This document shows, in pieces, positions 8,757 through 17,464 of a stretch of 64,000 nucleotides of DNA. Numbering within the stretch: position 1 is the stretch's first letter; each line of letters opens with the position of its first letter. Origin of the DNA: Fontibacillus phaseoli (lineage in GTDB: Bacteria > Bacillota > Bacilli > Paenibacillales > Paenibacillaceae). The position numbers were made by a program, and so were the translations under genes. The DNA lies in contig NZ_QPJW01000001.1 in NCBI RefSeq assembly GCF_003337355.1, forward strand, positions 372,001-436,000. Reading direction: 5' to 3'. The notes under the pieces are model-generated. The model did not search any database, was not told where the DNA came from, and saw nothing but the letters and a program-made list of their open reading frames with translations.

Positions 8757-9893
8757 TTGAATTTTTTGAATATAGCGCTAAAAGAAATTAAACGTGATAT
8801 TCGCGATCGGTGGACCTTGATCTTTATGCTCGTTTTTCCGATCTTGCTGATCCTGATATTAGGGGTAGCTTTGAGCAACAGCTTCTCGAGCACCCCGGAG
8901 CTCGGTGAAATCCGCGTACTGGTCCAAGATAAGACCGGGGGCGGACCTTTAACGCAAAGTTTTGATGCCTTCGCGAAGGCGGTGGAGGAGTCCGGCGTAA
9001 AGTTCGAGTCCTGGAGTGAAGGGATGGACGGGCGGAAGGAAGTGGAGCAGCATCGGTACGACGACTATGTCGAGTTGACCGAGAGCGGCATTTCCTTGTA
9101 CGGCAGCAGCCGCAGCGCGATTGAAAGCTCGATCGTTCAAGGCATGCTTGCCGCGTTTACGGATAAATACAAAGCCGGTTCCGTCTTAGCCCAGGCGGGG
9201 AAGGATACAGCTGTCATGCAGGCGGAGGGCACGGGGGAAGGGAAAGAAGCAAACTATATAAAAGAGACCTCTATCGTCGCCGACCGGAAACCAGGAGCCG
9301 TTGATTATTATGCCCTGGCTATGACCTGTATGGTTGCCCTGTGGGGGGCGTGGTCGGCAAGCCGGTTGATCACCTCCGAGGTCAGGCAAGGGACGTCGAT
9401 GCGTCTCGTGGCCGCTCCGGTTTCAAAGGGATCCATTTTTGCCGGAAAAATACTCGGCAGCATCGGCTCGAACATGCTCTGCGTATTCTTGATCATTATC
9501 ATTAGCAAATTTCTGTTCAAGGCCTATTGGGGCGATCACCTGCTTGCCGTGGTTGCCGTATTGTTCACCGAAGTCATTCTGGCGGTGAGCCTGGGCCTCG
9601 CGGTTGGTTATCTATTCAATGGAACGGCAAGCCGCAACGTACTTATGATCATAACGCAACTGGCGGCTTTCTTTGGCGGGGCATACTTTCCGATGAGCGT
9701 AGACGGGGATTTGGGCGTAGTCGGTTGGATCGCCGGGCTGTCTCCGATCCGCTGGGGAAATGTCGCTTTGACCAAAATCGTCTATAGCGGTGAAACGGCA
9801 GCCATGTGGCCCGTCATTGGACTGAATATCGGTCTGGCCGTATTGATGCTGATGGCGTCGGCCGTGTTAATGCGCCGAAAGGAGGGAATTTGA
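8757..9893 (+). CDS. ABC-2 type permease
   Basis: This 378-residue permease has an N-terminal membrane helix (about residues 21-40), a large external domain of about 150 residues, and five or six C-terminal helices, the ABC-2 exporter pattern. I take TTG at 8757 as the start because GGGAGG at 8743-8748 lies eight bases upstream; an earlier in-frame ATG at 8724 has no ribosome binding site. It sits one base before the second permease. Together with the ATPase it should form a heterodimeric exporter of the LnrMN/YfiMN kind. The cargo cannot be read from the sequence. Confidence 0.88.
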   Translation: MNFLNIALKEIKRDIRDRWTLIFMLVFPILLILILGVALSNSFSSTPELGEIRVLVQDKTGGGPLTQSFDAFAKAVEESGVKFESWSEGMDGRKEVEQHRYDDYVELTESGISLYGSSRSAIESSIVQGMLAAFTDKYKAGSVLAQAGKDTAVMQAEGTGEGKEANYIKETSIVADRKPGAVDYYALAMTCMVALWGAWSASRLITSEVRQGTSMRLVAAPVSKGSIFAGKILGSIGSNMLCVFLIIIISKFLFKAYWGDHLLAVVAVLFTEVILAVSLGLAVGYLFNGTASRNVLMIITQLAAFFGGAYFPMSVDGDLGVVGWIAGLSPIRWGNVALTKIVYSGETAAMWPVIGLNIGLAVLMLMASAVLMRRKEGI

Positions 9894-9894
9894 T

Positions 9895-11046
9895 ATGGGG
9901 AAAAATATATGGTGGCTTGTTTTATCCTCGCTGCGGAAGGAGTTCCGCAAACGCGGCAACATTCTCATCTATTTCGGATTGCCGCTTGCAGGTGTTCTGA
10001 TATCGACATTTATCTACGCGAATGCCGGACAAAGCGTACTTCGGGTCGGTGTGGTCAACGGGGACGGGGCGGAAACCGTTGCCGCCGAGACGGTTCGGTT
10101 TATCTCGGAAATGGGTCAGGTGAAGGCCGAGAATGTAACGGAAGAGGAATTAGCGACTCTGCTTGCGGCGGGCAAGTTGGACAGCGGGGTCGTGCTGGAA
10201 GAAGGTTATTCCCAAAGCGTGCTTGCCGGTCAGCCGGATCATATCGTTATCTCGTCCATCAAAGGCGCAGAGGTTACGGCTTATTTAAAAGCGTTGCTGT
10301 ATAACTATATCGATAATATGACGGCGCTAGGCAGGGCAGCCGAGGGGGACCCTGCAAGGTATCAGGAGCTATTCGAGGAATACAGGAATACGGTATTTAA
10401 GCTGCAAGCGGAAACCGTAAACGATAAATCGGTAACGAAGGATATGACCTATCAATCGCTCGGGTTCCTGATCTTGTTCATGATGATGTCTTCGGTTAAT
10501 CTGACGGAACTGATTCTTAAACACAGAGAGGACCGGACGTTCTACAGGATTATCTCTTCGCCGGTCAGTTCCAGAGCCTACGTGATTTCCAATATAATCG
10601 TCAATATGATCGTGATGCTGCTGCAAATCATAGTGACGCTGTTCTTTTTGCGGTACGTATTTAAGCTGGACCCCGGCATTCCGATCACGGCACTCGCGGG
10701 CCTGCTTGGACTGTTTGCCCTTGCTTCCGTCGGTATCTCACTGGTGATCGTCGCCTTTTCCAAAAACAGGGGCGTATCCGACTCTTTGCAAAACCTGATC
10801 GTCACGCCGACCTGCCTGCTTGCCGGCTGCTTCTTTCCGGTTGAGATTATGCCTGTTGCCGTGCGACGGATCGCTGACTTTATGCCGCAGCGCTGGGTGC
10901 TGCTAGCGGTCGAGGAATTGCAGGACGGCAGCGGATTCGGCGGCATTTGGCTCAATCTGTCCACCCTGTTCGTATTCGCCATCGTGTTCTTTTTGATCGC
11001 CGCTTATAAATTCGGACATAACAATGACACCCGTAAGTTTATTTAA
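9895..11046 (+). CDS. ABC-2 type permease, second subunit
   Basis: This 383-residue protein is built like the preceding permease, with an N-terminal helix (about residues 23-41), an external domain to about residue 180, and a cluster of helices to the C-terminus. It starts one base after the previous stop, with AGGAGG just upstream inside the earlier gene. Two different permeases beside one ATPase suggest a heterodimeric channel. It is the last gene of the unit; the next DNA is a 312-bp gap with regulatory signals. Confidence 0.88.
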   Translation: MGKNIWWLVLSSLRKEFRKRGNILIYFGLPLAGVLISTFIYANAGQSVLRVGVVNGDGAETVAAETVRFISEMGQVKAENVTEEELATLLAAGKLDSGVVLEEGYSQSVLAGQPDHIVISSIKGAEVTAYLKALLYNYIDNMTALGRAAEGDPARYQELFEEYRNTVFKLQAETVNDKSVTKDMTYQSLGFLILFMMMSSVNLTELILKHREDRTFYRIISSPVSSRAYVISNIIVNMIVMLLQIIVTLFFLRYVFKLDPGIPITALAGLLGLFALASVGISLVIVAFSKNRGVSDSLQNLIVTPTCLLAGCFFPVEIMPVAVRRIADFMPQRWVLLAVEELQDGSGFGGIWLNLSTLFVFAIVFFLIAAYKFGHNNDTRKFI

Positions 11047-11075
11047 AAACCATTTTTTCTCATTTGATTTATAAC

Positions 11076-11089
11076 GTGACACAGATCAC
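11076..11089. promoter_or_regulatory. Crp/Fnr-family type operator (GTGA-N6-TCAC)
   Basis: The two perfect half sites GTGA (11076-11079) and TCAC (11086-11089) are separated by six bases, the symmetry and spacing recognised by Crp/Fnr-family regulators. The centre at 11082.5 lies 41.5 bp before position 11124, the start expected from the -10 box at 11112-11117. That is the class II activator position. No Crp/Fnr gene is in the window, so the regulator is unknown. Confidence 0.6.
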
Positions 11090-11111
11090 AGATACAGTAT
11101 CACCTGGCTGT

Positions 11112-11117
11112 TATACT
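11112..11117 (+). promoter_or_regulatory. -10 box TATACT of a candidate activator-dependent promoter
   Basis: TATACT matches the sigma-A -10 consensus at five of six positions. The region 17 bp upstream (near 11089-11094) does not resemble TTGACA, as expected for a promoter that needs the Crp/Fnr-type activator bound over the -35 region. Transcription would start near 11124. Confidence 0.5.
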
Positions 11118-11123
11118 ACAGTT

Positions 11124-11250
11124 AGCCGACATCAATTTTGTGAAGCACCCCGATGGACGTATTGGGACAGAGATCTGATTATCGTATTTCGGTCCAATAC
11201 GTTCGTCCGAGAAGCGAACTCGCTGAGTGAGCAGGGTGCTTCTTTTTTTT
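11124..11250 (+). ncRNA. Candidate structured small RNA ending in a terminator
   Basis: From the predicted start at about 11124 the RNA would be about 127 nt. An outer helix GAAGCACCC (11142-11150) with GGGTGCTTC (11234-11242) is followed by eight T residues. Inside it, CGTATTGGGAC pairs with GTCCAATACG (11158-11201) and a small CTCGC-TGA-GTGAG hairpin lies at 11219-11231, giving a multibranched fold. I see no good reading frame with a ribosome binding site inside. It could be a regulatory RNA or simply an elaborate terminator for the exporter genes upstream. No known RNA family was recognised. Confidence 0.5.
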
Positions 11251-11358
11251 GCCCTTTTTTTCCGGTATGATAACATGTAGAAGCTATTCAAATATACATT
11301 TTTTGAGCATGAATCGAAGTTACGTATTCTATTCGCGATAATTTAGGAGGGTTTATAG

Positions 11359-11721
11359 GTGGAAAACTGTTTGTTTTGCAAAATTGCGGAAGGTTCGATC
11401 CCATCGAACAAAGTTTACGAAGACGAGCAATTTCTCGTATTTCATGATATTCAACCGGCGGCACCGAGTCATGTGCTGATCATTCCGAAGAAACATATCG
11501 CTACGATGAATGACGTCGGTCCGGAAGATTTTGCCCTGATCGGGGAGATGCACCGCATTGCCCAAGAAGCGGCCAAGAAGCTTGGAGTAGCCGAGAGCGG
11601 CTACAGACTGATCAATAATTGCGGCAAAGACAGCGGACAAGCAGTATACCATATCCATTACCATTTACTTGGCGGGGCACCTTTGGGCGCATTGGTACAG
11701 AATTCCGATTCCCATGCTTGA
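11359..11721 (+). CDS. hit: HIT-family nucleotide hydrolase (Hint-like)
   Basis: This 120-residue protein carries the histidine triad HIHYHLLGG (H98, H100, H102) near its C-terminus and the CLFCKI start typical of Hint-type purine nucleoside phosphoramidases. It starts with GTG at 11359, with AGGAGG at 11345-11350. Length and motif order are normal for the family. It stands alone between the structured intergenic region and rpsU. The physiological substrate of such bacterial enzymes is not well defined. Confidence 0.93.
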   Translation: MENCLFCKIAEGSIPSNKVYEDEQFLVFHDIQPAAPSHVLIIPKKHIATMNDVGPEDFALIGEMHRIAQEAAKKLGVAESGYRLINNCGKDSGQAVYHIHYHLLGGAPLGALVQNSDSHA

Positions 11722-11765
11722 ACCGGGGATTTTAAGTCTTCCATATATTAAAATGGGTGCTCAGG

Positions 11766-11795
11766 TTGACACCCTATTTATTTTTCCCCTATAAT
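11766..11795 (+). promoter_or_regulatory. Sigma-A promoter of rpsU
   Basis: Perfect TTGACA (11766-11771) and TATAAT (11790-11795) hexamers are separated by 18 bp, predicting a start near 11802 and a leader of about 52 nt before rpsU. The full consensus fits a strongly expressed ribosomal protein gene. Confidence 0.88.
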
Positions 11796-11853
11796 GAAGT
11801 TTGATGAACCGTGTTATGCTCTTGGACGGTCTGGTCGGAGGGAGGGAAAACTG

Positions 11854-12027
11854 GTGTCTGAAACTAAAGTTCGCAAAAACGAGACAATTGATGCTGCACT
11901 TCGTCGCTTTAAACGCTCTATTGCTAAAGATGGCGTATTGGCTGAGGTGAAGAAACGCAAGCATTATGAAAAGCCAAGCGTAAAGCGCAAGAAAAAGTCT
12001 GAGGCTGCTCGTAAAAGAAAGTTTTAG
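11854..12027 (+). CDS. rpsU: 30S ribosomal protein S21
   Basis: This 57-residue basic protein begins [19 protein letters not shown] and ends in a Lys/Arg-rich tail, the normal S21 form. It joins the small ribosomal subunit near the mRNA exit channel. The GTG at 11854 is chosen because the family starts there and a GGAGGGAGGG purine run lies about eight bases upstream; the frame is open to 11794 but overlaps the -10 box. It is followed 15 bp later by yqeY, as in B. subtilis. Confidence 0.96.
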   Translation: MSETKVRKNETIDAALRRFKRSIAKDGVLAEVKKRKHYEKPSVKRKKKSEAARKRKF

Positions 12028-12042
12028 GAGGATTATGCTACC

Positions 12043-12486
12043 ATGAATCTTAGCGAGCGATTGAACGAAGATATGAAGCAGGCGATGAAGAGTCAAGACA
12101 AGTTCAAACTCTCCACCATTCGAATGGTTCGTGCTACGATTAAGAATCTTGAGATAGATTTGAAAAGACCTTTGAACGATAATGAAGTGCTTGATATCCT
12201 AAGTCGTGAAATCAAACAGCGCAAAGATGCCCTCCAAGAATTTGAAAAAGCGGGTCGAGACGATCTTGCCGCAAACGTCAGAGCGGAAGCCGAGATTATT
12301 GCCGAATACCTTCCCGAACAGCTGAACGAAGAAGAAATTAAAGTTATTGTACAGCAGACCATCCAGGAAACCGGGGCTACTTCGAAAGCCGATATCGGGA
12401 AAGTGATGAGTGCGCTTATGCCTAAGGTCAAAGGCCGGGCAGACGGCAAGCTTGTCAATGAGGCAGTTCAACAGCTTTTGCAATAG
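12043..12486 (+). CDS. yqeY: GatB/YqeY domain protein
   Basis: This 147-residue, mostly helical protein resembles the C-terminal tail domain of GatB/GatE amidotransferase subunits, with the family segments IRMVRATIKNLEI and AEIIAEYLPEQL. Stand-alone YqeY is thought to bind tRNA or help tRNA-linked steps, but its function is not established. AGGAGG precedes the ATG at a normal distance. It is cotranscribed with rpsU and ends in a strong terminator. Confidence 0.93.
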   Translation: MNLSERLNEDMKQAMKSQDKFKLSTIRMVRATIKNLEIDLKRPLNDNEVLDILSREIKQRKDALQEFEKAGRDDLAANVRAEAEIIAEYLPEQLNEEEIKVIVQQTIQETGATSKADIGKVMSALMPKVKGRADGKLVNEAVQQLLQ

Positions 12487-12498
12487 GTGAGACAAAGC

Positions 12499-12532
12499 AA
12501 CACCTTCTACATTTTGTAGGAGGTGTTTTTTC
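12499..12532 (+). terminator. Rho-independent terminator after rpsU-yqeY
   Basis: AACACCTTCTACA pairs with TGTAGGAGGTGTT around a three-base loop and is followed by a T run. It isolates the ribosomal unit from the sporulation genes downstream. Confidence 0.93.
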
Positions 12533-12538
12533 TGTTTC

Positions 12539-12567
12539 TCATAAATGATGTTTCTTCCGCATACTTT
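12539..12567 (+). promoter_or_regulatory. Probable sigma-E promoter of yqfCD
   Basis: TCATAAA (12539-12545), a 14-bp spacer and CATACTTT (12560-12567) fit the mother-cell sigma-E pattern (a KMATATT-like -35 and a CATACAMT-like -10). It lies 30 bp before yqfC and just after a terminator. In B. subtilis yqfC and yqfD are sigma-E genes, which agrees with this reading. Confidence 0.65.
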
Positions 12568-12596
12568 GTAAAGTAGAGGAAGGAGGATTGCCTCAT

Positions 12597-12890
12597 ATGA
12601 GCCGGTTTGTCCGCAAATTCCGCAAATGGACGGTCGACGCGCTCGGCCTGCCGGGTGATCTCGTACTCGATTTACCCAGGCTCACCTTGATCGGAAATAA
12701 GCAGCTTTACATAGAGAACCATCGGGGCGTGGTGCATTTTACCCCCGAATCGTTACATTTGGAACTTAGCCATGGCAAGTTGGAGGTTGAAGGAGCCGGA
12801 TTGGTCATTAAAGAGATAATGCCTGAGGAAGTTGTGATCGAAGGGCGGATCTTTGGTATTAAATATCGCGGAACGGAGGAATCCAAGTGA
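12597..12890 (+). CDS. yqfC: Sporulation protein YqfC
   Basis: This 97-residue protein has the YabP/YqfC-type beta-rich core (LTLIGNKQLYIENHRGVVHF, then GLVIKEIMPEEVVIEG). Members are made in the mother cell and are linked to forespore coat or envelope formation; no enzymatic role is known. The ATG at 12597 is chosen because AGGAGG at 12581-12586 gives a ten-base spacing. It overlaps yqfD by 4 bp (GTGA). Confidence 0.9.
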   Translation: MSRFVRKFRKWTVDALGLPGDLVLDLPRLTLIGNKQLYIENHRGVVHFTPESLHLELSHGKLEVEGAGLVIKEIMPEEVVIEGRIFGIKYRGTEESK

Positions 12891-14068
12891 AATCACCGGT
12901 ATTTTCCCAATGGCGTGGAACAGTGACCGTGGTCGTGCGAGGCGAGGCAATTGAATCATTTATTAACGAACTCTACCGGCAGGGCATCCGGATTTGGGAT
13001 TTGGTAGCATTACCTGACGGTAAAATGGAAATGAATTTGCAGGTGGCGGACTTTTTTTCTTTGCGTCCGCTTCTGAAAAGGACAGGCTGCCGCTTACGGA
13101 TTAAGAAACGTTCCGGATTGCCCTTTACTTTAGCCCGGCTCTGGCAAAGGAAATGGTTCGGTATCGGTTTTGCCGTCTTCTTGGCCGTTGTTTTCAGCTT
13201 GTCCCAGCTAGTATGGGATATTGAAATCAAAGGAAATGTAAAAATACTGGATGAAGACGTGCTGAAGGTTGCCCGCGAGGAAAGACTGTATCCTTTTCAA
13301 TGGATTTTCTCTTTGCCCGAGCAGGACAAGCTTTCCGCTGAGCTGAACCGGAAGCTGCCGGGAACCTCTTGGGTCGGAGTATCCCGTACGGGCACGAAAA
13401 TTTCCATTCAGATCGTCGAGGCGACGCAGCCGAAGGAGCAAGGGCTCGCGAGTCCGCGGCACCTGGTTAGCAAGGCTGATGCGATTATTACATACATTTA
13501 TGCGGAAAAAGGCCAGCCTGAAGTAAATAAGAACGACCGCGTCCGGAAGGGGCAGATACTTGTATCCGGTATTCAGGGCGGTAAAGCGGTTGTTTCCAAA
13601 GGCGAGGTTAAAGGCAACGTATGGCATGAGTATAATATCGAGGTACCGCTACTCCGGAGGCAAAAGGCCTACACCGGGGAAAAGAAGGAGCGCGGATATC
13701 TCTTTTTCGGAAAAACGGCGATCCAGCTTTCCGGGTACGGCAAAGTGAACTTTGATCACTCCCAAATGCTGACGGAGTTTAATCCATTGACCTGGAGATC
13801 CATCAAGCTGCCGATCGGCTGGATGAGTGAGAAAATACTTGAAACGACCGAATTGGAAATCAAGCTGTCCAAGAACCAGGCCGTGAATGACGGGATCGAA
13901 CGCGCCAGAAGAGATATTTTGGCTAAGCACGGGGCGAATAGCGTTATTTTGAATCAAAAAATTTTGCATGAGAAGACAGACAATGGTAAAGTTTATATGA
14001 AAGTGCTTTTTGAAGTGGAACAAAATATTGCGGAAGAACTTCCGATAGTATACGACCAAGGAGAATGA
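12887..14068 (+). CDS. yqfD: Sporulation protein YqfD (stage IV-type membrane protein)
   Basis: This 393-residue protein has a basic N-terminal domain, one clear transmembrane helix (about residues 90-108, FGIGFAVFLAVVFSLSQLV) and a large extracytoplasmic C-terminal part, as in the YqfD family. The GTG start overlaps the yqfC stop. The family is required for efficient sporulation in B. subtilis, acting in the mother cell after engulfment; the molecular mechanism is unclear. Coupling to yqfC and the sigma-E promoter upstream support this role. Confidence 0.92.
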   Translation: MKSPVFSQWRGTVTVVVRGEAIESFINELYRQGIRIWDLVALPDGKMEMNLQVADFFSLRPLLKRTGCRLRIKKRSGLPFTLARLWQRKWFGIGFAVFLAVVFSLSQLVWDIEIKGNVKILDEDVLKVAREERLYPFQWIFSLPEQDKLSAELNRKLPGTSWVGVSRTGTKISIQIVEATQPKEQGLASPRHLVSKADAIITYIYAEKGQPEVNKNDRVRKGQILVSGIQGGKAVVSKGEVKGNVWHEYNIEVPLLRRQKAYTGEKKERGYLFFGKTAIQLSGYGKVNFDHSQMLTEFNPLTWRSIKLPIGWMSEKILETTELEIKLSKNQAVNDGIERARRDILAKHGANSVILNQKILHEKTDNGKVYMKVLFEVEQNIAEELPIVYDQGE

Positions 14069-14074
14069 GTCTAT

Positions 14075-15046
14075 TTGTCAGAACAACTACACAATGCGAA
14101 AATAAGTCTTCAAAACGCCGCGGAAGGATTGTCCTTATTTGGGCCCCAGGATGTATTCCTTAAACTGGTTGAGCAGCATCTGAACGCAAGCATCGTCTTA
14201 AGAGAGTCCGAAATATCCATACGCGGAGAAGAGCGTGAAGTAGAGCGTGTTCAACAATTGTTTGAGGTGTTGCTGGAACTGGTCCGCAACGGCTATATCC
14301 TTACCGAAAGAGATGTACAGTATGCCATCGATCTCGCCAAGGATTTTCGCGCAGATCAACTGCTTGATTTATATAAAGGTGAAATTGCCGTTACCTATCG
14401 CGGGAAACCGCTCAGAGTCAAAACGATCGGACAGAAACATTACGTAACTACGATCCGGAAGCGTGACATCGTATTCGGAATCGGGCCGGCAGGTACGGGC
14501 AAGACCTATCTGGCCGTTGTTTTGGCCATTACGGCTTTGAAGGAAGGCGCGGTAAAACGAATCATTTTGACCCGACCTGCCGTGGAAGCCGGCGAAAGCC
14601 TTGGATTTCTTCCGGGCGATTTGCAGGAAAAAGTGGATCCGTATCTGCGGCCGCTGTACGACGCTTTATACGATGTTATGGGTCCCGACCAAACGGCGAA
14701 GGCATTGGAACGCGGACTGATTGAAATTGCTCCGCTCGCCTACATGCGCGGACGGACGCTTGACGATTCTTTTATCATTTTGGACGAGGCTCAGAATACG
14801 ACGCCTGAGCAGATGAAGATGTTTCTGACCCGGCTCGGTTTCGGTTCAAAAATGGTCATTACCGGCGATGTTACGCAGATCGATTTGCCAAAAGGGAAAA
14901 AATCCGGATTGGTCGAGGCCAAAAAGATTTTGGAATCCATTGAAGAAATCGGATTTGTGTTTTTTACGGAGTCGGATGTCGTAAGGCATTCGCTCGTTCA
15001 GAAAATTATTGTTGCTTATGACCGTGCTGCTGAAAATCAGGGTTAA
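14075..15046 (+). CDS. phoH: PhoH family ATPase
   Basis: This 323-residue protein has a KH-like N-terminal part and a PhoH P-loop domain: Walker A GPAGTGKTY (about residues 138-146), DEAQNT in Walker B, and TGDVTQIDLP. It starts with TTG at 14075, with AAGGAGA at 14058-14064. PhoH proteins are RNA-linked ATPases; the adjacent ybeY suggests a role in ribosomal or other RNA metabolism. The position between yqfD and pgpH is conserved in Bacillales. A second, PIN-fused PhoH lies at 45369. Confidence 0.93.
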   Translation: MSEQLHNAKISLQNAAEGLSLFGPQDVFLKLVEQHLNASIVLRESEISIRGEEREVERVQQLFEVLLELVRNGYILTERDVQYAIDLAKDFRADQLLDLYKGEIAVTYRGKPLRVKTIGQKHYVTTIRKRDIVFGIGPAGTGKTYLAVVLAITALKEGAVKRIILTRPAVEAGESLGFLPGDLQEKVDPYLRPLYDALYDVMGPDQTAKALERGLIEIAPLAYMRGRTLDDSFIILDEAQNTTPEQMKMFLTRLGFGSKMVITGDVTQIDLPKGKKSGLVEAKKILESIEEIGFVFFTESDVVRHSLVQKIIVAYDRAAENQG

Positions 15047-15166
15047 TCATCCAGCCCCCGGACCCTCCCGAAAAGGATTCATCTAGCATTACATTCGCGT
15101 TCCAGCGTTTATAGTAATGCGTAACAGGGTTCGCAGGGCTTTAAATTTTTCAGGAGGGCTGTCCCC

Positions 15167-17464
15167 ATGGACTCAAACCCAAAGTATCGCCAAGAAAAAA
15201 GTAAATTTCATTCCAGAACGGCAGGGTGGAAACACAGCGCATCGGTACGTTACGTACTGTATGTGCTGTTAATCGCTATGCTTTATGTGAGCATGTCTCC
15301 CAAACTGTTGCCTGAAACTTATGATATTGCAGTAGGGTTGCCAAGCGATAAAGAGATCTTGGCTCCGATGGAAATTCCGAATACGAAGGCAACATTGAAG
15401 GCGCAGGAAGAAGCCGCAGAGAAGGTGGGACAAGTCTATACCATTCTGCCGCTTCGCAACGAAGCTTTGGTTTCGCAGTTGCTTGACCGGATTTTTCGGC
15501 TGAATCAGGATGATCAGGTGGCGACGGAAGACAAGATTAATATTTACCGTGAAGAATTGCCGCAACGCTTGAAGGACCACGTCCAGAATTTCATTATGAA
15601 TAATCGTAGCTCGAGTACTTATTCATCGACACTTTTTCAGGAAGTGACGCAGAAGGTAGACGAACAGCAATATCATATTTCGGAAGAAACATTTATTAAG
15701 ATTCCGAAACTGACGGCTGAGGATATCAATGAGATGAAGCCGGTGGCCGCCGATATCGTTGCCCGTCTGATGACCGATCAGATCATCGACGCACAAACGG
15801 CACGGGCAAAGGTAGCGGAAATGGTCAGCACCAGTTCGCTAAGCAAGCGGATTTCCCGCGAAGTGGTGCAAGAACTGGCGCGGCTGTCCATTACCGCCAA
15901 CAAGTTTTATGACGAAGAAGCGACGAAAACGGCGAAGGTGGAAGCCCGGGAGAATACGCCGACAGTGTTCATCAAGCAGGGGGATGTTCTGGTCGAAAAG
16001 GGCGAGAAAATTACCCAGGAAATGTATACGCTACTCGAAAAAAACGGGTTGCTTAAGGACGAAGTCAATTATTGGCCTCAGTTCGGACTGGTGCTGCTGT
16101 CATGCTTGTTGGCGCTCGGACTGATTATGTTCATGCGCCAATCGGAAGGAGTCAGCCGATTTAAATATAACAACTCTCAATTTGTCATGCTGCTGATGAT
16201 CATTTTGATTACGATCATTTCCATGCATGTTACGGGCATCGTGCAGAACGAGCAGCGTCCTTATATCGGTTATCTGGCGCCTGTGGCTACCGGGGCCATG
16301 TTGATTACGCTGCTGATCGACCTCTCTTTGGCTTATATTTGTTCCATCCTGTTTAGTATACTTGCAAGCGTGATTCTAAATGTCCATCAGGGACAAATAT
16401 TTGATTTTCAATTCGGATTTTTTGCGTTCGTGATCTCGTTTGCTTCAATCTTTGCGATACACCGTGCCAGCCAGAGGTCTACGCTCCTGAAGGCCGGCAT
16501 CATGATCTGCCTGTTCGGCTCCGCAGCCGTCTTTACGCTGATCGTGATCAACAATAACGGCTGGACGGAGTCCAACGCGTTGTACGCGATCGGGTTTGCC
16601 ATTGCCGGCGGCTTGTTGACGACGATCCTGGTCATCGGACTGATGCCGTTCTTTGAAGTCACGTTCGGAATCCTGTCGGCGCTGAAGCTCGTGGAATTAT
16701 CCAACCCGAATCATCCGTTGCTTCGCAAATTGCTAACCGAAACACCGGGAACATACCATCACAGCGTCATGGTAGGCAATTTGTCGGAGGCCGCAGCGGA
16801 AGCGATCGGAGCGGACGGGCTGTTATGCCGTGTCGGTTCGTATTATCACGACATCGGCAAAACGAAACGTCCGAGTTACTTTATCGAGAATCAGAACAAT
16901 ATGGAGAACCCGCATGATTTCATCGATCCGAAATTGAGCAAGTCGATTATTATTGCACATGCCCGTGACGGGGTTGAAATGCAGAAGGAATATAAACTGC
17001 CCAAGCCGATCCGGGACATTGCGGAGCAGCACCACGGAACGACCTTTCTGCATTACTTCTATCACAAGGCCCTCTCATTGGCTGAGGAACAAGGCGTGGA
17101 GCCGGATTTTACGGAAGAGGATTTCCGCTATCACGGCCCTAAAGCCCAGTCCAAGGAGGCAGCGGTGGTAGGGATCGCGGACAGTGTAGAAGCTGCGGTT
17201 CGCTCGCTGCGCAAACCGACGGTGGAACAGGTCGAGACGATGATCGAGAAAATTATCAAGAGCCGTCTGGATGATCACCAGTTCAACGAATGTGATTTGA
17301 CGATGCGCGAGCTTGATCTGATTGCCCAAACGTTAAAGGAAACCGTGATGGGAATCTTCCATTCACGGATTGAATATCCGGAACAGATCAAAAAGACTAA
17401 AGCAACGCAAGAAAAGGATAGGGGGCATGATGTTAATGAGTCTAAGTCTGGTTTGGAACAATGA
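15167..17464 (+). CDS. pgpH: Membrane HD-domain phosphodiesterase PgpH (YqfF)
   Basis: This 765-residue 7TM-HD protein has an N-terminal helix (about residues 25-45), a long external domain to about residue 300, about seven membrane helices (about 305-505) and a cytoplasmic HD domain with H-D ligands in YHHSVMVGN and YYHDIGKTK. PgpH enzymes hydrolyse c-di-AMP, controlling osmotic balance and cell-wall homeostasis. AGGAGG precedes the ATG. The 3' end overlaps ybeY by about 29 bp. Confidence 0.95.
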   Translation: MDSNPKYRQEKSKFHSRTAGWKHSASVRYVLYVLLIAMLYVSMSPKLLPETYDIAVGLPSDKEILAPMEIPNTKATLKAQEEAAEKVGQVYTILPLRNEALVSQLLDRIFRLNQDDQVATEDKINIYREELPQRLKDHVQNFIMNNRSSSTYSSTLFQEVTQKVDEQQYHISEETFIKIPKLTAEDINEMKPVAADIVARLMTDQIIDAQTARAKVAEMVSTSSLSKRISREVVQELARLSITANKFYDEEATKTAKVEARENTPTVFIKQGDVLVEKGEKITQEMYTLLEKNGLLKDEVNYWPQFGLVLLSCLLALGLIMFMRQSEGVSRFKYNNSQFVMLLMIILITIISMHVTGIVQNEQRPYIGYLAPVATGAMLITLLIDLSLAYICSILFSILASVILNVHQGQIFDFQFGFFAFVISFASIFAIHRASQRSTLLKAGIMICLFGSAAVFTLIVINNNGWTESNALYAIGFAIAGGLLTTILVIGLMPFFEVTFGILSALKLVELSNPNHPLLRKLLTETPGTYHHSVMVGNLSEAAAEAIGADGLLCRVGSYYHDIGKTKRPSYFIENQNNMENPHDFIDPKLSKSIIIAHARDGVEMQKEYKLPKPIRDIAEQHHGTTFLHYFYHKALSLAEEQGVEPDFTEEDFRYHGPKAQSKEAAVVGIADSVEAAVRSLRKPTVEQVETMIEKIIKSRLDDHQFNECDLTMRELDLIAQTLKETVMGIFHSRIEYPEQIKKTKATQEKDRGHDVNESKSGLEQ

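Noticed and set aside
11142..11250. T-box or other known riboswitch upstream of hit
   Set aside because: The T-box core GGGTGG-ACCGCG is absent and no known aptamer pattern is visible.
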